This document shows, one piece after another, positions 17,926-27,868 of a stretch of DNA of 64,000 bases; the stretch's first letter is position 1, and each line of letters begins with the position of its first letter. The position numbers and the translations under genes are program-made. The stretch is from an uncultured Nioella sp. (lineage in GTDB: Bacteria; Pseudomonadota; Alphaproteobacteria; Rhodobacterales; Rhodobacteraceae). The DNA lies in the NCBI GenBank assembly GCA_947498125.1, contig CANMJH010000002.1, forward strand, positions 496,001 to 560,000, written 5' to 3'. The notes beneath the pieces are model-generated. The model did no database searches. It was not told the DNA's origin and worked only from the letters and a program-made list of their open reading frames with translations.

Positions 17926-19149
17926 CTAGAGAGGGCGGCCCTGCAAAAGTCGGGGCACGTCACCGGTAAGTCCGGCAGCTTCACGGATGAAACTTCGCCG
18001 TAACGACGGGGCCGCGCTGATCGCGCCCATGCCCAGATCGCGCCCCAAGCGTAGCAGCGGATTGTCGTTTGAAAACAGCTTGTTCACGAAATCCGTCGCG
18101 GCGGCGAGGGCAGCAGTGTCAAAGCGGCGCCACTGTTGGTAGCGCTCAAGCACGTTGATGGCTGCAATATCTTCGCCGCGGCGTTTTGCATCGACCAGCA
18201 CCTCGGCCAAAGCCCCGATATCGCGCAATCCAAGGTTCAGACCCTGGCCCGCAATTGGATGAACCCCGTGGGCGGCATCGCCAATAAGCGCAAGGCGTTG
18301 ATCCACGAATCGCTCGGCCACGGTCAGGGCCAATGGATAGGCAAACCGCGCGCCTTCAAGGTGGATATCCCCCAGAAAATCACCGAAGGCAGGACGCAGC
18401 GCCTCAAGATAGCCTGCATCATCCATCGCCTCAATTTCGGCGGCGCGGGCGTGGCTTTCGCTCCAGACAATCGAGCTGCGATTGCCGGGGAGCGGCAGAA
18501 TGGCCAACGGGCCAGCAGGCATAAAAAACTGATGGGCAATGCCATGATGGGGCAGCTCATGCGTAAGGCAAGACACAAGCGCGGTTTGCCCGTAATCCCA
18601 GCCTTCACGGCCAATGCCAGCACGCGCGGCTGTTTCAGAATTACGCCCGTCGGCCCCAACCAAAAGCTGCGCCGTCAGAACGCGGCCATCAGCAAGCGTT
18701 ACGCTGGCCGGGCCATCCGTGGATTGACCGACAACACGGGTGCCCGGCATATGGGTAATGCGGTCGCTGGCCGCGATTTCCGCAAGCAAGGCTTGGCGCA
18801 AATGGCGGTCTTCCAGCATATAGCCCATCGGGCCTTCTTCGATCTCGGCGTGATCAAAATGCAAGAAAAACGGCGAAGCCCCTTCGCCTGCGCGCCCGTC
18901 CGAGGCTTTGATTTCCAAAATCGGTTGGCTTTTGCTGGCAAGATCCTCCCAAATCCCAATCGCCTCCAAGAGACGGGTCGAGGCAAGGGCCAAAGCATAA
19001 GACCGCCCGTCAAACACATCGCTGGCGCGTTCGGGTTCGGGCAAAGCATCGATAACAATGCTGGACAGGCCCGCGTCTGCAAGCGCAAGCGCCAAACAGG
19101 GCCCATTCAGACCACCGCCTACAATGATGATATCTGCGTCAAGTGCCAT
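17926..19149 (-). CDS. UbiH/UbiF/COQ6-family ubiquinone biosynthesis hydroxylase
   Basis: From ATG 19149 the product has 407 residues, the family length. It begins MALDADIIIVGGGLNGPCLA (GxGxxG), then has LLVGADGRNSETA (DG motif) and LALIGDAAHGVHPIAGQGLNLG (GD motif/NADPH-FAD site). These FAD monooxygenases hydroxylate the benzoquinone ring in ubiquinone synthesis. Which ring position is modified cannot be told, because alphaproteobacteria use UbiL/UbiM/UbiH variants. In-frame starts further upstream (19185, 19347) add residues without family similarity. The gene is divergent from the amidase gene with 84 bases between starts. Confidence 0.88.
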   Translation of the reverse strand: MALDADIIIVGGGLNGPCLALALADAGLSSIVIDALPEPERASDVFDGRSYALALASTRLLEAIGIWEDLASKSQPILEIKASDGRAGEGASPFFLHFDHAEIEEGPMGYMLEDRHLRQALLAEIAASDRITHMPGTRVVGQSTDGPASVTLADGRVLTAQLLVGADGRNSETAARAGIGREGWDYGQTALVSCLTHELPHHGIAHQFFMPAGPLAILPLPGNRSSIVWSESHARAAEIEAMDDAGYLEALRPAFGDFLGDIHLEGARFAYPLALTVAERFVDQRLALIGDAAHGVHPIAGQGLNLGLRDIGALAEVLVDAKRRGEDIAAINVLERYQQWRRFDTAALAAATDFVNKLFSNDNPLLRLGRDLGMGAISAAPSLRRSFIREAAGLTGDVPRLLQGRPL

Positions 19150-19233
19150 GAGATGCAATATGGTGACGCTGGCGGGATTGTCCATGCGGCCAAGCCCCGC
19201 TAGCGTGATCCGCGACAATTGGCGGAGAAGATG

Positions 19234-20562
19234 ATGAGCATTGACGTTCGAAAGGCAAGCGCCTCGGAATTGGGGCGTGCCATTGGTGCGGGGCGTGTTG
19301 ATCCGCGCGACGTGACCGAGGCGTTTTTGGACGCGATTGAACACCATCCTGATGCGACTCGAATTTATTCCGCCGTAACATCAGATCGCGCCCGTGCCGA
19401 AGCGGATGCCGCCGCCCTTAGGGCCAAGCAGGGCCTACGGCATGGTCCCCTTGATGGCGTCCCGCTTAGCTGGAAAGATCTATTCGACAGTGCAGGCACA
19501 GAAACCTGCGCCGGATCGCGTTTGCTGACGGGACGTGTGCCCGATGAAGACGCAGAGGTGCTGGCCCGCGCGTCCCGCGCTGGGGCGGTTTGTCTGGGCA
19601 AAACCCATATGAGCGAGCTGGCCTTTTCGGGGCTTGGCCTTAACCCAATGACCGAAACACCGCCCAATATTCATGACCCAAATCTTGTGCCCGGCGGCTC
19701 ATCCTCTGGTGCGGCAACTTCAGTTGCGTTTGGGTTGGCTCCGGCTGGCATCGGTTCAGATACGGGCGGATCGGTGCGTATTCCAGCAGCGTGGAATGAT
19801 CTGGTTGGGCTGAAAACCACCTCGGGCCGCGTCAGCACGATGGGCGCTGTGCCGCTTTGCGAGAAATTTGATACGGTTGGGCCTATTGCCCGCACTGTCG
19901 AAGATTGTGCAGCGCTTTTGGCGATGATGGATGGCAGTAAACCCGCCGATCTTCGCGGCGTTGATCTAAAAACCGCGCGTTTTCTGGTCTTGGATACCTA
20001 CACTGATGATGCCCGTGAGGCCCCTGCCAAGGGTTTTGCTGAAGCGCTCGACCAGCTGGGCAAAGCGGGGGCAGACATAACCCATGGCACGGTAGATGGG
20101 ATTGAGCAGGCGATGGATTTAAGCGGCATTCTGTTTACATCAGAGGCCTATGGTATCTGGAAAAACCTGATCGAATCCGAGCCGGAAAAGATGTTTGATC
20201 GCATCCTTGATCGGTTCCGCTCAGGGGCGGGATATGCGGCCGCCGATTACATTTCGGCCTGGCGGTTTTTAGAGTTTTTGCGCGTCGGCTGGCATCAGCA
20301 AACCGCCGAATATGACGCGGTTTTATTGCCCACAGCCCCGATTTTACCACCTGATGCAGCCCGCCTGATGACAGATGACGATTATTACGTGACCGAGAAC
20401 CTACTGGCCCTGCGCAACACCCGTGTCGGCAATCTGATGGGGCTTTGCGGTTTGAGTTTGCCAACCGGAACACCCGCTGCGGGACTGATGATGTTGGGCA
20501 AGCCCGGACGCGAAGAAGCGTTGTTGCGGGTTGGGGCCGCTGCAGAGGCGGTTTTGTCCTGA
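19234..20562 (+). CDS. Amidase (amidase-signature family)
   Basis: The 442-residue enzyme has the Ser-cisSer-Lys triad of the amidase signature family: the Lys in LSWKDLFDSAG, the first Ser in PGGSSSGAAT, and the nucleophile in GSDTGGSVRIPAAW. I chose ATG 19234 because GGAGAAG lies just upstream. Upstream in-frame TTG 19219 is less likely. Substrate range in this family is broad (amides, urethanes, Gln-tRNA precursors), and no GatB/GatC neighbour is present, so it is not GatA. The aminotransferase gene follows on the same strand after 116 bases. Confidence 0.9.
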   Translation: MSIDVRKASASELGRAIGAGRVDPRDVTEAFLDAIEHHPDATRIYSAVTSDRARAEADAAALRAKQGLRHGPLDGVPLSWKDLFDSAGTETCAGSRLLTGRVPDEDAEVLARASRAGAVCLGKTHMSELAFSGLGLNPMTETPPNIHDPNLVPGGSSSGAATSVAFGLAPAGIGSDTGGSVRIPAAWNDLVGLKTTSGRVSTMGAVPLCEKFDTVGPIARTVEDCAALLAMMDGSKPADLRGVDLKTARFLVLDTYTDDAREAPAKGFAEALDQLGKAGADITHGTVDGIEQAMDLSGILFTSEAYGIWKNLIESEPEKMFDRILDRFRSGAGYAAADYISAWRFLEFLRVGWHQQTAEYDAVLLPTAPILPPDAARLMTDDDYYVTENLLALRNTRVGNLMGLCGLSLPTGTPAAGLMMLGKPGREEALLRVGAAAEAVLS

Positions 20563-20678
20563 ACGCCACAGGCCGCTGAGTTTGTTCGGCAAAACTGCGC
20601 CTTTTTCTGGACCAAGGCGCGTCGAGGCAGTACGCTTGCTTCAAACAGGGCGAAAAACGACCCTGACTTGAGGCAGAT

Positions 20679-21863
20679 ATGGTTTTTCCTGAGCGGTTTT
20701 CGAACTTGCCAGCTTATGCATTCCCGCGCGTGCGGGCATTGCTCGACCCCTTTGAAGCAGGGGCCGATCCGATTATTATGACAATCGGTGAGCCCAAACA
20801 TGCCTATCCTGATTGGGTCGGACAGGTCGTGGCCGAGAACCTTGATGGGTTTGCGCGCTACCCTGCCAATGACGGAACCCCAGAATTGCAAGCCGCCATC
20901 GCCGATTGGATTGCTCGGCGGTATCGCGTCAAGGTGGAGGCCGCCACGCAAATTCTGGCGCTCAACGGCACGCGCGAAGGTCTTTTTAACGCCTGCCTTG
21001 CGCTTTGCCCCGAGGAGAAGAATGGCGCGAAGCCCGTCGTTTTGACCCCGAACCCGTTTTATCAGGTCTATGCCGTGGCTGCCGTTGCGGTTGGCGCCGA
21101 ACCCGTTTTCGTTCCCGCGACGGATGCGACGGGCAACTTGCCGGATTACGCTGGCCTCCCCGAAGATGTGTTGAACCGCGTCGCTGTTGCCTATATCTGC
21201 TCGCCCGCGAACCCGCAGGGCGCGGTTGCGTCAGAAAGCTATTGGCGCGATTTGCTTGCGCTGGCTGAGCGCTATGATTTCAAAATCTTCGCGGATGAAT
21301 GCTATTCCGAGATTTACCGCGACGCAGCGCCAATGGGTGCATTGGAAGCCGCCAAGAAATACGGCGCGGACCCCGAGCGGGTGGTGCTCTTCAATTCGCT
21401 TTCAAAACGCTCGAATTTGCCCGGCCTTAGATCGGGTTTTGCGGCAGGCGGGCCTGAAACGCTGAAACATCTAAAGCGGCTGCGCGCCTATGCGGGCGCG
21501 CCCCTTTCGAACACATTGCAGGCTGTCGCAGCACGGGCTTGGGCCGATGAGGCGCATGTTGTGGAAAACCGCGCGCTTTACGTCGAAAAGTTTGAAATCG
21601 CGGATCAGATATTTGCGGGCCTTGAGGGATATCAAAGCCCCGAGGGCGGATTTTTCCTGTGGCTTCCAGTGGATGATTGCGAAGCGGCAGCAGTGAAACT
21701 TTGGCGCGAGGCTGGCGTGCGGGTTCTTCCCGGCGCGTATCTGGCCCGCGACGTTGCAGGATATAACCCCGGCGCGGATCGCATCCGGGTCGCGATGGTT
21801 GCGGAAAAAGAAGAAATGCGGGTGGGGCTTACACGGCTTCGCGACTGCATCTATGGACGGTGA
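20679..21863 (+). CDS. Class I/II PLP-dependent aminotransferase
   Basis: The 394-residue fold-type I aminotransferase contains LNGTREGLF (phosphate loop), PNPFYQVYAVAAVAVGAEPV, the PLP ring-stacking strand FKIFADECYSEI, and the internal aldimine Lys in FNSLSKRSNLPGLRSGF. An Arg near the end (GADRIRVAMVAEKEE) binds the substrate carboxylate. Length and the SLSKRSNLPG motif resemble the N-succinyldiaminopimelate aminotransferase (DapC-like) branch, which would fit lysine/peptidoglycan synthesis. That is inference. It is followed after 12 bases by ftsK, so co-transcription is likely. Confidence 0.88.
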   Translation: MVFPERFSNLPAYAFPRVRALLDPFEAGADPIIMTIGEPKHAYPDWVGQVVAENLDGFARYPANDGTPELQAAIADWIARRYRVKVEAATQILALNGTREGLFNACLALCPEEKNGAKPVVLTPNPFYQVYAVAAVAVGAEPVFVPATDATGNLPDYAGLPEDVLNRVAVAYICSPANPQGAVASESYWRDLLALAERYDFKIFADECYSEIYRDAAPMGALEAAKKYGADPERVVLFNSLSKRSNLPGLRSGFAAGGPETLKHLKRLRAYAGAPLSNTLQAVAARAWADEAHVVENRALYVEKFEIADQIFAGLEGYQSPEGGFFLWLPVDDCEAAAVKLWREAGVRVLPGAYLARDVAGYNPGADRIRVAMVAEKEEMRVGLTRLRDCIYGR

Positions 21864-21875
21864 GGTGACAAGATA

Positions 21876-24773
21876 ATGGCGTATCAAACACGGCAAAGAG
21901 ACCCTTTATTGGATAGCTCCATGCAGGCAGCGCTTGAAAAACGCGGGCGCGAGGCGTTGGGGATTATCTTGATCCTTTCGGGTTTGGCATTGTTCCTGAT
22001 GCTCTTGTCCTACACGCCCGACGACCCCAGTTGGTGGGCCGCAACCGACGCTGTTCCGCAAAATCTTTTGGGCCGGATGGGTGCATCGATTTCCGCTGCC
22101 ATGACGTTGATTATTGGGTGGGGCGCCTATGGCCTCGCGCTTGGTGCACTTGTGTGGGGCGGCCGTCTGACCCTGCATAAAGGGGCCGAGGGCGCGATGA
22201 CGCGCATAATGTTCCTGCCCTTTGCCGTGGCCTTGGCTGCGATTTACGCAGCAACACATCAACCCCCCGCCGGATGGGATCACAGCTATGGCCTTGGCGG
22301 TGTTTTTGGCGACACGGTTCTGGGCGCGCTGTTGAACGTTCTGCCAATCTCGGTCGGGATTGGCATCAAGCTTTTGGCCGCGCTTAGCTTTGGCGCGATG
22401 CTGTTTCTGGGTCTTTATGCGCTTGGCGTGACGGGTCGCGAATGGCGTTTGGCGCTGCGTTTTATGATTATCGGTCTGATCAACACCGTTGGTTGGATTG
22501 GTCAACTCTTTGGTCAGGGTGCCCGTGGTGCCGGCCAAGCGGCTATGGATTTCCGCACACGCCGTCAGGATCGCGTTGCCGCCGACCATGCCCATTATGA
22601 GGAAGACCCAGTGCTTGAGGTTGACGCCGCTCCGGTTGTCGAAGCCCGCCCCCGCTTTAGCCTTGTGCCGCCGATGCTGCGCCGTGCGCCCGAGCATGAG
22701 CCCGTGCCAGAGCTTGTGACCCGTGAAACCGCAGCACCCGCAGATTTGGAAGCGCCAACCGATGACCGCATTCGCGAGAAGATCGCCAATGTGATCCGCA
22801 GCCGTGTCAGCCGCGCCGATGATGTCGTCGAAGTTGAAGAAGAACCAGAAATTCAGGAACCTCCATCGGCCGTCTCTGCCGCCGTGGCCGCGCGCCGGGC
22901 CGAGCACATGTCAGCCCGCGTTGAGCCGGGCGTTTCAGGACGTATCGAACCGCCACTTACCGCCGCTGGCCGGGTTGAACCGCCGTTGACCGCTGCGCAC
23001 CGCGCGCCAGCAGCGCCTGAAATGCTGGTCGATGAGGCGCCTTTTGAAGATGTTCCAATGAATGATTTGCCGTTCGAAGCGGTTCCATCCGAGGCAATTC
23101 CAGCAAGAACCGCCCCTGCGGCCCCTGCAGCACCTGCCGCGCGGGTTCCCGCAGCTGAACCCAAACGGGTGGTCCAGCACGTGCAACGTCGCACGGTGCC
23201 GCAATCCTCAACCGCGCGCGCCGAAGCGCAGCCCGCCCTGCCGCTTGGTGATAAAATCAAGGTCGATTACGAGCTACCGCCCTTGAACCTGCTCACCAGC
23301 CCGCAAACCATTGAGCGTCATCACCTGAGCGACGAAGCGTTGGAAGAAAACGCACGGATGCTGGAAAACGTGCTGGATGATTATGGTGTGAAGGGTGAGA
23401 TCGTCTCGGTTCGTCCCGGCCCTGTTGTCACGATGTACGAATTGGAACCGGCCCCCGGCCTGAAAGCCAGCCGGGTGATTGGACTTGCCGATGATATCGC
23501 CCGCTCGATGTCTGCCCTGTCTGCACGTGTTTCGACCGTACCGGGCCGCTCGGTCATCGGGATTGAATTGCCAAACCAGAACCGCGAAATGGTGGTCCTG
23601 CGAGAAATGCTGGCCAGCCGTGATTTTGGCGATGGAACGCAAAAACTCCCCTTGGCGTTGGGTAAGGACATCGGCGGCGATCCGATTATCGCGAACCTTG
23701 CCAAGATGCCTCACCTCTTGATCGCCGGGACCACCGGTTCTGGTAAATCTGTCGCGATCAATACAATGATCCTGAGCCTGCTTTATAAGCTGTCCCCAGA
23801 GGATTGCCGCCTGATCATGATCGATCCAAAAATGCTGGAACTTTCCGTTTATGACGGCATCCCGCATCTTCTGTCGCCGGTTGTGACCGACCCGAAAAAA
23901 GCGGTTGTCGCCCTGAAATGGGTCGTCGGAGAGATGGAAGAGCGGTACCGCAAAATGTCCAAAATGGGCGTGCGGAATATCGACGGTTACAATTCTCGCG
24001 TTGCCGATGCGCTTTCAAAAGACCAAATGTTCAGCCGCACCGTGCAGACTGGTTTTGACGACGAGACCGGCGAACCCGTCTTTGAAACCGAAGAATTTGC
24101 ACCTGAAAAGATGCCCTATATCGTCGTGATCGTCGATGAGATGGCCGACCTGATGATGGTCGCGGGTAAAGAGATCGAGGCCTGTATCCAGCGCCTTGCA
24201 CAAATGGCGCGAGCCTCGGGTATCCACATTATTATGGCAACACAGCGCCCGTCGGTCGATGTCATCACCGGTACGATCAAGGCCAACTTCCCAACCCGGA
24301 TTTCGTTCCATGTGACGTCGAAGGTCGACAGCCGCACGATTCTGGGTGAGCAGGGCGCCGAGCAATTGCTGGGTATGGGCGACATGCTCTATATGGCGGG
24401 CGGCTCCAAAATCACCCGGGTGCATGGGCCCTTTGTTGGCGATGAAGAAGTCGAAGAGATCGTGAACCATCTCAAATCCTTTGGCCCGCCCGACTATGCG
24501 GCCTCGGTTCTGGATGGACCATCAGATGACAAAGAAAGCGATATCGACGCTGTGCTTGGCCTTGGTGGTAACACCACAGGCGAAGACGCGCTATATGATC
24601 AGGCGGTTGGTATCGTGATCAAAGATCGCAAATGTTCGACCTCATACATTCAGCGAAAACTGGCGATCGGCTATAACAAGGCCGCACGCCTGGTCGAGCA
24701 AATGGAAGATCAAGGCGTCGTCAGCTCGGCCAACCATGTTGGCAAGCGCGAGATTCTGGTGCCTGAGCAATAA
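21876..24773 (+). CDS. ftsK: DNA translocase FtsK
   Basis: The 965-residue protein has the three-part FtsK layout. Four or so membrane helices occupy about residues 28-195. An Ala/Pro/Glu-rich linker spans about 200-480, and the motor domain carries Walker [12 protein letters not shown] near residue 620 and Walker [13 protein letters not shown]. The C-terminal gamma winged helix ([20 protein letters not shown]) reads KOPS and activates XerCD. It pumps chromosome termini through the closing septum. The linker contains a tandem decapeptide, GR(I/V)EPPLTAA, at residues 355-374. It is followed after 59 bases by lolA. Confidence 0.96.
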   Translation: MAYQTRQRDPLLDSSMQAALEKRGREALGIILILSGLALFLMLLSYTPDDPSWWAATDAVPQNLLGRMGASISAAMTLIIGWGAYGLALGALVWGGRLTLHKGAEGAMTRIMFLPFAVALAAIYAATHQPPAGWDHSYGLGGVFGDTVLGALLNVLPISVGIGIKLLAALSFGAMLFLGLYALGVTGREWRLALRFMIIGLINTVGWIGQLFGQGARGAGQAAMDFRTRRQDRVAADHAHYEEDPVLEVDAAPVVEARPRFSLVPPMLRRAPEHEPVPELVTRETAAPADLEAPTDDRIREKIANVIRSRVSRADDVVEVEEEPEIQEPPSAVSAAVAARRAEHMSARVEPGVSGRIEPPLTAAGRVEPPLTAAHRAPAAPEMLVDEAPFEDVPMNDLPFEAVPSEAIPARTAPAAPAAPAARVPAAEPKRVVQHVQRRTVPQSSTARAEAQPALPLGDKIKVDYELPPLNLLTSPQTIERHHLSDEALEENARMLENVLDDYGVKGEIVSVRPGPVVTMYELEPAPGLKASRVIGLADDIARSMSALSARVSTVPGRSVIGIELPNQNREMVVLREMLASRDFGDGTQKLPLALGKDIGGDPIIANLAKMPHLLIAGTTGSGKSVAINTMILSLLYKLSPEDCRLIMIDPKMLELSVYDGIPHLLSPVVTDPKKAVVALKWVVGEMEERYRKMSKMGVRNIDGYNSRVADALSKDQMFSRTVQTGFDDETGEPVFETEEFAPEKMPYIVVIVDEMADLMMVAGKEIEACIQRLAQMARASGIHIIMATQRPSVDVITGTIKANFPTRISFHVTSKVDSRTILGEQGAEQLLGMGDMLYMAGGSKITRVHGPFVGDEEVEEIVNHLKSFGPPDYAASVLDGPSDDKESDIDAVLGLGGNTTGEDALYDQAVGIVIKDRKCSTSYIQRKLAIGYNKAARLVEQMEDQGVVSSANHVGKREILVPEQ

Positions 24774-24791
24774 TTCGCGAGCAAAGAATTC

Positions 24792-24812
24792 GGTGGGGTG
24801 CAAAGCCCCACC
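24792..24812 (+). other. GC-rich stem-loop between ftsK and lolA
   Basis: GGTGGGG (24792-24798) pairs with CCCCACC (24806-24812). There is no T-run after it, so it may slow or attenuate transcription rather than end it. It lies 19 bases after ftsK. Confidence 0.4.
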
Positions 24813-24832
24813 CGGCATCTTAGATTGGCCTT

Positions 24833-25435
24833 ATGAAACATTTCGTCCTTGCGGTCACCCTTGCCGCCACCACCGCCTTTCCCGCCTACGCCGATGCGAT
24901 CCCGCTGGCCGAGCTTTCCGATTACCTCAACGATATCCGGTCTGCCGAAGCCGGATTTACGCAAATCAGTGATGATGGTGCGATAGCCACCGGTACGTTG
25001 TGGCTGCGCCGTCCGGGCCGGATGCGGTTTGAATATGATAATGACGAAAATCTACTTGTGATGGCCGGCGGCGGACAGGTTGCGATTTTCGATGGCCGGT
25101 CGAACACGCCGCCCGAGCAGTACCCTCTGCGCCGTACGCCGCTGAACCTGATCCTGGCGCGCAATGTCGATCTCGGCCGCTCTGGTATGGTCATCTCGCA
25201 TGAAGATGACGGCACCTCGACACGGGTAGTTGCTCAAGACCCGGATGAGCCCGAGTTGGGGAATATCACCCTCGTTTTTACGGCCGATCCCGTTGAGCTG
25301 CGTCAATGGATTGTCACCGATGGCACCGGTTTTCAAACCACGGTTATTTTGCAGGAATTTGAAGAAGGGGGTCAGATTCCCTCATCTTATTTCAACATCC
25401 CGGCCGAGCTTGAGCGGCGCGGTTTGTCTGATTAG
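24833..25435 (+). CDS. lolA: Outer-membrane lipoprotein carrier LolA
   Basis: The 200-residue protein has a signal peptide (MKHFVLAVTLAATTAFPAYA before DAIPLAEL). The LolA fold is marked by SAEAGFTQISDDG, GTLWLRRPGRMRFEYDN, and NLILARNVDL. LolA shuttles lipoproteins across the periplasm from LolCDE to the outer membrane. Its client list here would include the lipoproteins LptE, DUF3576, DUF3035 and the transglycosylase found in this window. The ftsK-lolA order is common in alphaproteobacteria and supports the call. Confidence 0.93.
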   Translation: MKHFVLAVTLAATTAFPAYADAIPLAELSDYLNDIRSAEAGFTQISDDGAIATGTLWLRRPGRMRFEYDNDENLLVMAGGGQVAIFDGRSNTPPEQYPLRRTPLNLILARNVDLGRSGMVISHEDDGTSTRVVAQDPDEPELGNITLVFTADPVELRQWIVTDGTGFQTTVILQEFEEGGQIPSSYFNIPAELERRGLSD

Positions 25436-25550
25436 GCTTTAGCCCGAACACACATTCGAATGCGAATTGCGGGCAAGCGGCTCTTAAAAGGGTAGCGGGG
25501 GCCGCACCCCCGTGGATCGACGCGCGAAGGTGCGGCGAAACCGAACTGAG

Positions 25551-26123
25551 TCATCGGCATCCGGCCAATTGGCTCTCATACCGTTCGGCCCGGTCATCAA
25601 CCCGTGAGGCTACCGAAAGCAACCAGGATTTTGCTCTGTAGCTGCCGCGTGAATAGCCGCCCCAGCCTTCATGATAGGCGAGGTATTGGTTGCGGGCGTC
25701 ATCTGGAGCGATGCCCAACCGTTCGACCGAATGGTTCATATACCACCCCATAAAATCGGCTGCATCGCGGATATTGGTGCGCCTCGCGCCTCGGTTTCGT
25801 GTGGCGTCCCGGTAGTCGTCCCAAGTGCCGTCCAGCGCCTGACTATAGCCAAGCGCCGAGCTTTGCCGCCCGCGTGGGATCACGCCAAGTGTATAACGAT
25901 GAGGAGGGCGCGCATCATGCACGAAGCGGCTCTCTTGGTGCATGGTTGCCAATTGGACATGGATCGGAATGCCCCATTCACGTTCAGCCGAACGCATCGC
26001 CCGATAGATGTCGGGACGTTCACGGATAATCAGACATGCATTGTCCAATGATCGTGGAGGACGCGGGCCGCCGCCACAGGCGACAAGCGCCAACAGCAGC
26101 ACGAGAAAAATCGCGCGTTTCAT
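25551..26123 (-). CDS. Lytic transglycosylase-type (SLT) lipoprotein
   Basis: The 190-residue protein begins with a lipoprotein signal (MKRAIFLVLLLALVACGGG, lipobox LVAC). Its SLT-like lysozyme-fold domain contains the catalytic Glu in TMHQESRF, then SSALGYSQALDGTWDDYR and LAYHEGWGGY. Lytic transglycosylases cleave the glycan strand between MurNAc and GlcNAc. The short single domain plus lipid anchor resembles EmtA-type enzymes but is too divergent to name. It converges with lolA across a 115-base gap, which includes a GC-rich segment (25495-25515) with modest self-complementarity. Confidence 0.85.
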   Translation of the reverse strand: MKRAIFLVLLLALVACGGGPRPPRSLDNACLIIRERPDIYRAMRSAEREWGIPIHVQLATMHQESRFVHDARPPHRYTLGVIPRGRQSSALGYSQALDGTWDDYRDATRNRGARRTNIRDAADFMGWYMNHSVERLGIAPDDARNQYLAYHEGWGGYSRGSYRAKSWLLSVASRVDDRAERYESQLAGCR

Positions 26124-26191
26124 GAAATCTGCCTGCTCGTTTCTTTATTTATTTAACGCAGGATAGCCGATTTTGACCGCTCTGGGAATGC

Positions 26192-27073
26192 TTAGAGCAG
26201 GAAATAGAGCAAGACCGGCAATGACAAGACCGAGAGCAGCGTCGAAACAACGACATATCCAGCGACTGCGTCAGGGTCTGCGTTAAAGCGTTCGGACAGC
26301 ATATAAGAGCTGACGGCAACCGGCGTGGCAATTTGAATAACCAAAACCGCGAAGGCCACGGGTTCGAGGTTAAATAGCCGGCCTGTTAGAACGGCCGCCC
26401 CCACGCACACACTCAATTTCAGGATCGACATGGCCGTTGCTCGACCAATTCCTGCAGGCGTCAGTTTCGCAACAGCGACGCCAAGGGTAAACAGCATGAG
26501 CGGAATGGCCATTTGCCCGGCCAGTTCTAACGAGTTCGTCAACCAATCGGGTGTCCGCCAGCCCATGACCAGAAACAGTGCGCCCAAAAGCGTGGCCCAA
26601 AGCATCGGTTCGCGTAGCATTTGGCGAATCGAGTTTTGGCCCGAGATCATTGGAATGCCGATAGAAAACGACAAGATTGCCATAACGGCAAACACCACCA
26701 CTCCATATCCCAATCCCGCCTCACCATAGGCAAACATCATCAGCGGTAACCCGATATTGCCGGTATTGCCGAAAATCGTGGGTGCCAGCCATGTGCGCCG
26801 GGTTAATCCGAAAATCCGGATCGCCGCAAATGAGAAGGTACCAACCATCAGATAAGCCGCCAAAGCCGCGAGAGAGAGTGCAGACAGGGCGGCCGGGTCA
26901 ATCTCGGTTTGCATCAGGGCCGTAAAGATCAGGCAGGGCACGGCCAACACCATGGCCAGTCTGGTGACAAATTCAATTGGGTAGTCATACCCGGCTTTGC
27001 GCCAGACAAATCCAGCGGTGCCAAGCAGGAAGACAGGCGCAACGATCTGTAAAACTGTAAGGACTAGGTTCAC
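26192..27073 (-). CDS. AEC family transporter (auxin-efflux-carrier fold)
   Basis: I start at GTG 27073 (VNLVLTVLQIVAPVFLLG) because AGGAAA lies 7 bases upstream. A longer frame reaching 27154 would overlap the hspQ promoter and lacks family features. The 293-residue product has about ten hydrophobic helices, with the two inverted halves typical of AEC carriers (FGNTGNIGLPLMMFAYGEAG in the middle, VIQIATPVAVSSYML near the end). Members export small organic acids such as malonate/malate or auxin-like compounds. The substrate here is unknown. It is divergent from hspQ. Confidence 0.88.
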   Translation of the reverse strand: MNLVLTVLQIVAPVFLLGTAGFVWRKAGYDYPIEFVTRLAMVLAVPCLIFTALMQTEIDPAALSALSLAALAAYLMVGTFSFAAIRIFGLTRRTWLAPTIFGNTGNIGLPLMMFAYGEAGLGYGVVVFAVMAILSFSIGIPMISGQNSIRQMLREPMLWATLLGALFLVMGWRTPDWLTNSLELAGQMAIPLMLFTLGVAVAKLTPAGIGRATAMSILKLSVCVGAAVLTGRLFNLEPVAFAVLVIQIATPVAVSSYMLSERFNADPDAVAGYVVVSTLLSVLSLPVLLYFLL

Positions 27074-27158
27074 AATCTGTTTCCTATGATTCCGCGGGGT
27101 CTGGATGGACAAGCCCGGCAGCTCTGGTTTAGGTGGAGGCAGAAGGGGGCGCAATCCT

Positions 27159-27485
27159 ATGCTGAAAACCCGCGCGAAATTTACGCTCGGTCAGATCGTC
27201 AAACACCGTAAGCACCCGTTTCGCGGGGTTATTTTTGATGTCGATCCCGAGTTTTCGAATACCGAAGAATGGTATGATGCGATTCCCCCCGAGTCGCGTC
27301 CGGCAAAGGAACAGCCTTTCTATCACCTGTTGGCTGAGAACGACCAAAGCTTCTATGTTGCCTATGTGTCGGAGCAAAACCTTGTTCTTGACCCAACCGG
27401 CGACCCGGTTGACCACCCTGATATCCCCGATCTCTTTGGGGAATATCAAAATGGCCGTTACCCGCTTGAGTTCCAACTGAACTAA
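27159..27485 (+). CDS. hspQ: Heat shock protein HspQ
   Basis: The 108-residue product begins MLKTRAKFTLGQIVKHRKHPF and has the HspQ motif RGVIFDVDPEFSNTEEWY with QPFYHLLAEN and YVAYVSEQNL. HspQ is a small hemimethylated-DNA-binding-type protein that modulates Lon protease and DnaA levels in enterobacteria. I used ATG 27159 and not the in-frame start at 27105, because the conserved domain begins there and GGGGGCG precedes it. The 3' end overlaps the rhodanese gene by 4 bases, convergently. Confidence 0.93.
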   Translation: MLKTRAKFTLGQIVKHRKHPFRGVIFDVDPEFSNTEEWYDAIPPESRPAKEQPFYHLLAENDQSFYVAYVSEQNLVLDPTGDPVDHPDIPDLFGEYQNGRYPLEFQLN

Positions 27486-27868
27486 TCAGCGTCGATCGGC
27501 AGCCCAGCATCGCGCCAAGCGGAAAATCCCCCTTCAATCTCGGCAATATCTTCGACGCCCATATCTTGTAACGCCTTTGCAGAAAGCGCAGACCGCCACG
27601 CGGATGCGCAAAACAGAACGATACGGCGATCTGTTGACAGGTTTTCTTTGTGATAGGGGCTGGCCGGATCAATCCAAAATTCCAACATGCCCCGCGGCGC
27701 ATGAAACGCGTCTGGAATCCGCCCTTCGCGCTCAAGCTCTCGAATGTCGCGAATATCGACCAATAGCGCCTTACCCGAATTCGCCTCTGCGAATGCGTCT
27801 TCTGGGCTCAGGGATGTAATCTTGGTTTTCGCCTCGGCGACCAGTTCTTGGACGGGGGTGATTGGCAT
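27482..27868 (-). CDS. Rhodanese-like domain protein
   Basis: The 128-residue protein is one rhodanese domain. It has LLVDIRDIRELEREGRIPDAFHAPRGMLEFWIDP and the active loop CASAWRSALSA, where the Cys is the persulfide carrier, and ends in GGFSAWRDAGLP. The loop has the six residues after Cys expected for a sulfurtransferase, but with Ser-Ala-Trp instead of the common Gly-x-Arg. It could supply sulfane sulfur to small acceptors. The N-terminal ~20 residues (MPITPVQELVAEAKTKITSL) form an extra helix common to this subgroup. Confidence 0.9.
   Translation of the reverse strand: MPITPVQELVAEAKTKITSLSPEDAFAEANSGKALLVDIRDIRELEREGRIPDAFHAPRGMLEFWIDPASPYHKENLSTDRRIVLFCASAWRSALSAKALQDMGVEDIAEIEGGFSAWRDAGLPIDAD

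Noticed and set aside
18136-19203. A 355-residue plus-strand frame across the UbiH-type gene
   Set aside because: The UbiH family motifs (GxGxxG, DG, GD) lie on the minus strand in the proper order. The antisense frame has none.
21906-22907. A 333-residue minus-strand frame over the FtsK membrane domain
   Set aside because: It is antisense to a well-supported FtsK, and its His/Arg-rich content is typical of mirrored GC-rich code.
25488-25550. GC-rich run between lolA and the SLT lipoprotein gene as a possible terminator
   Set aside because: The self-complementarity is modest and no T-run follows on either strand.
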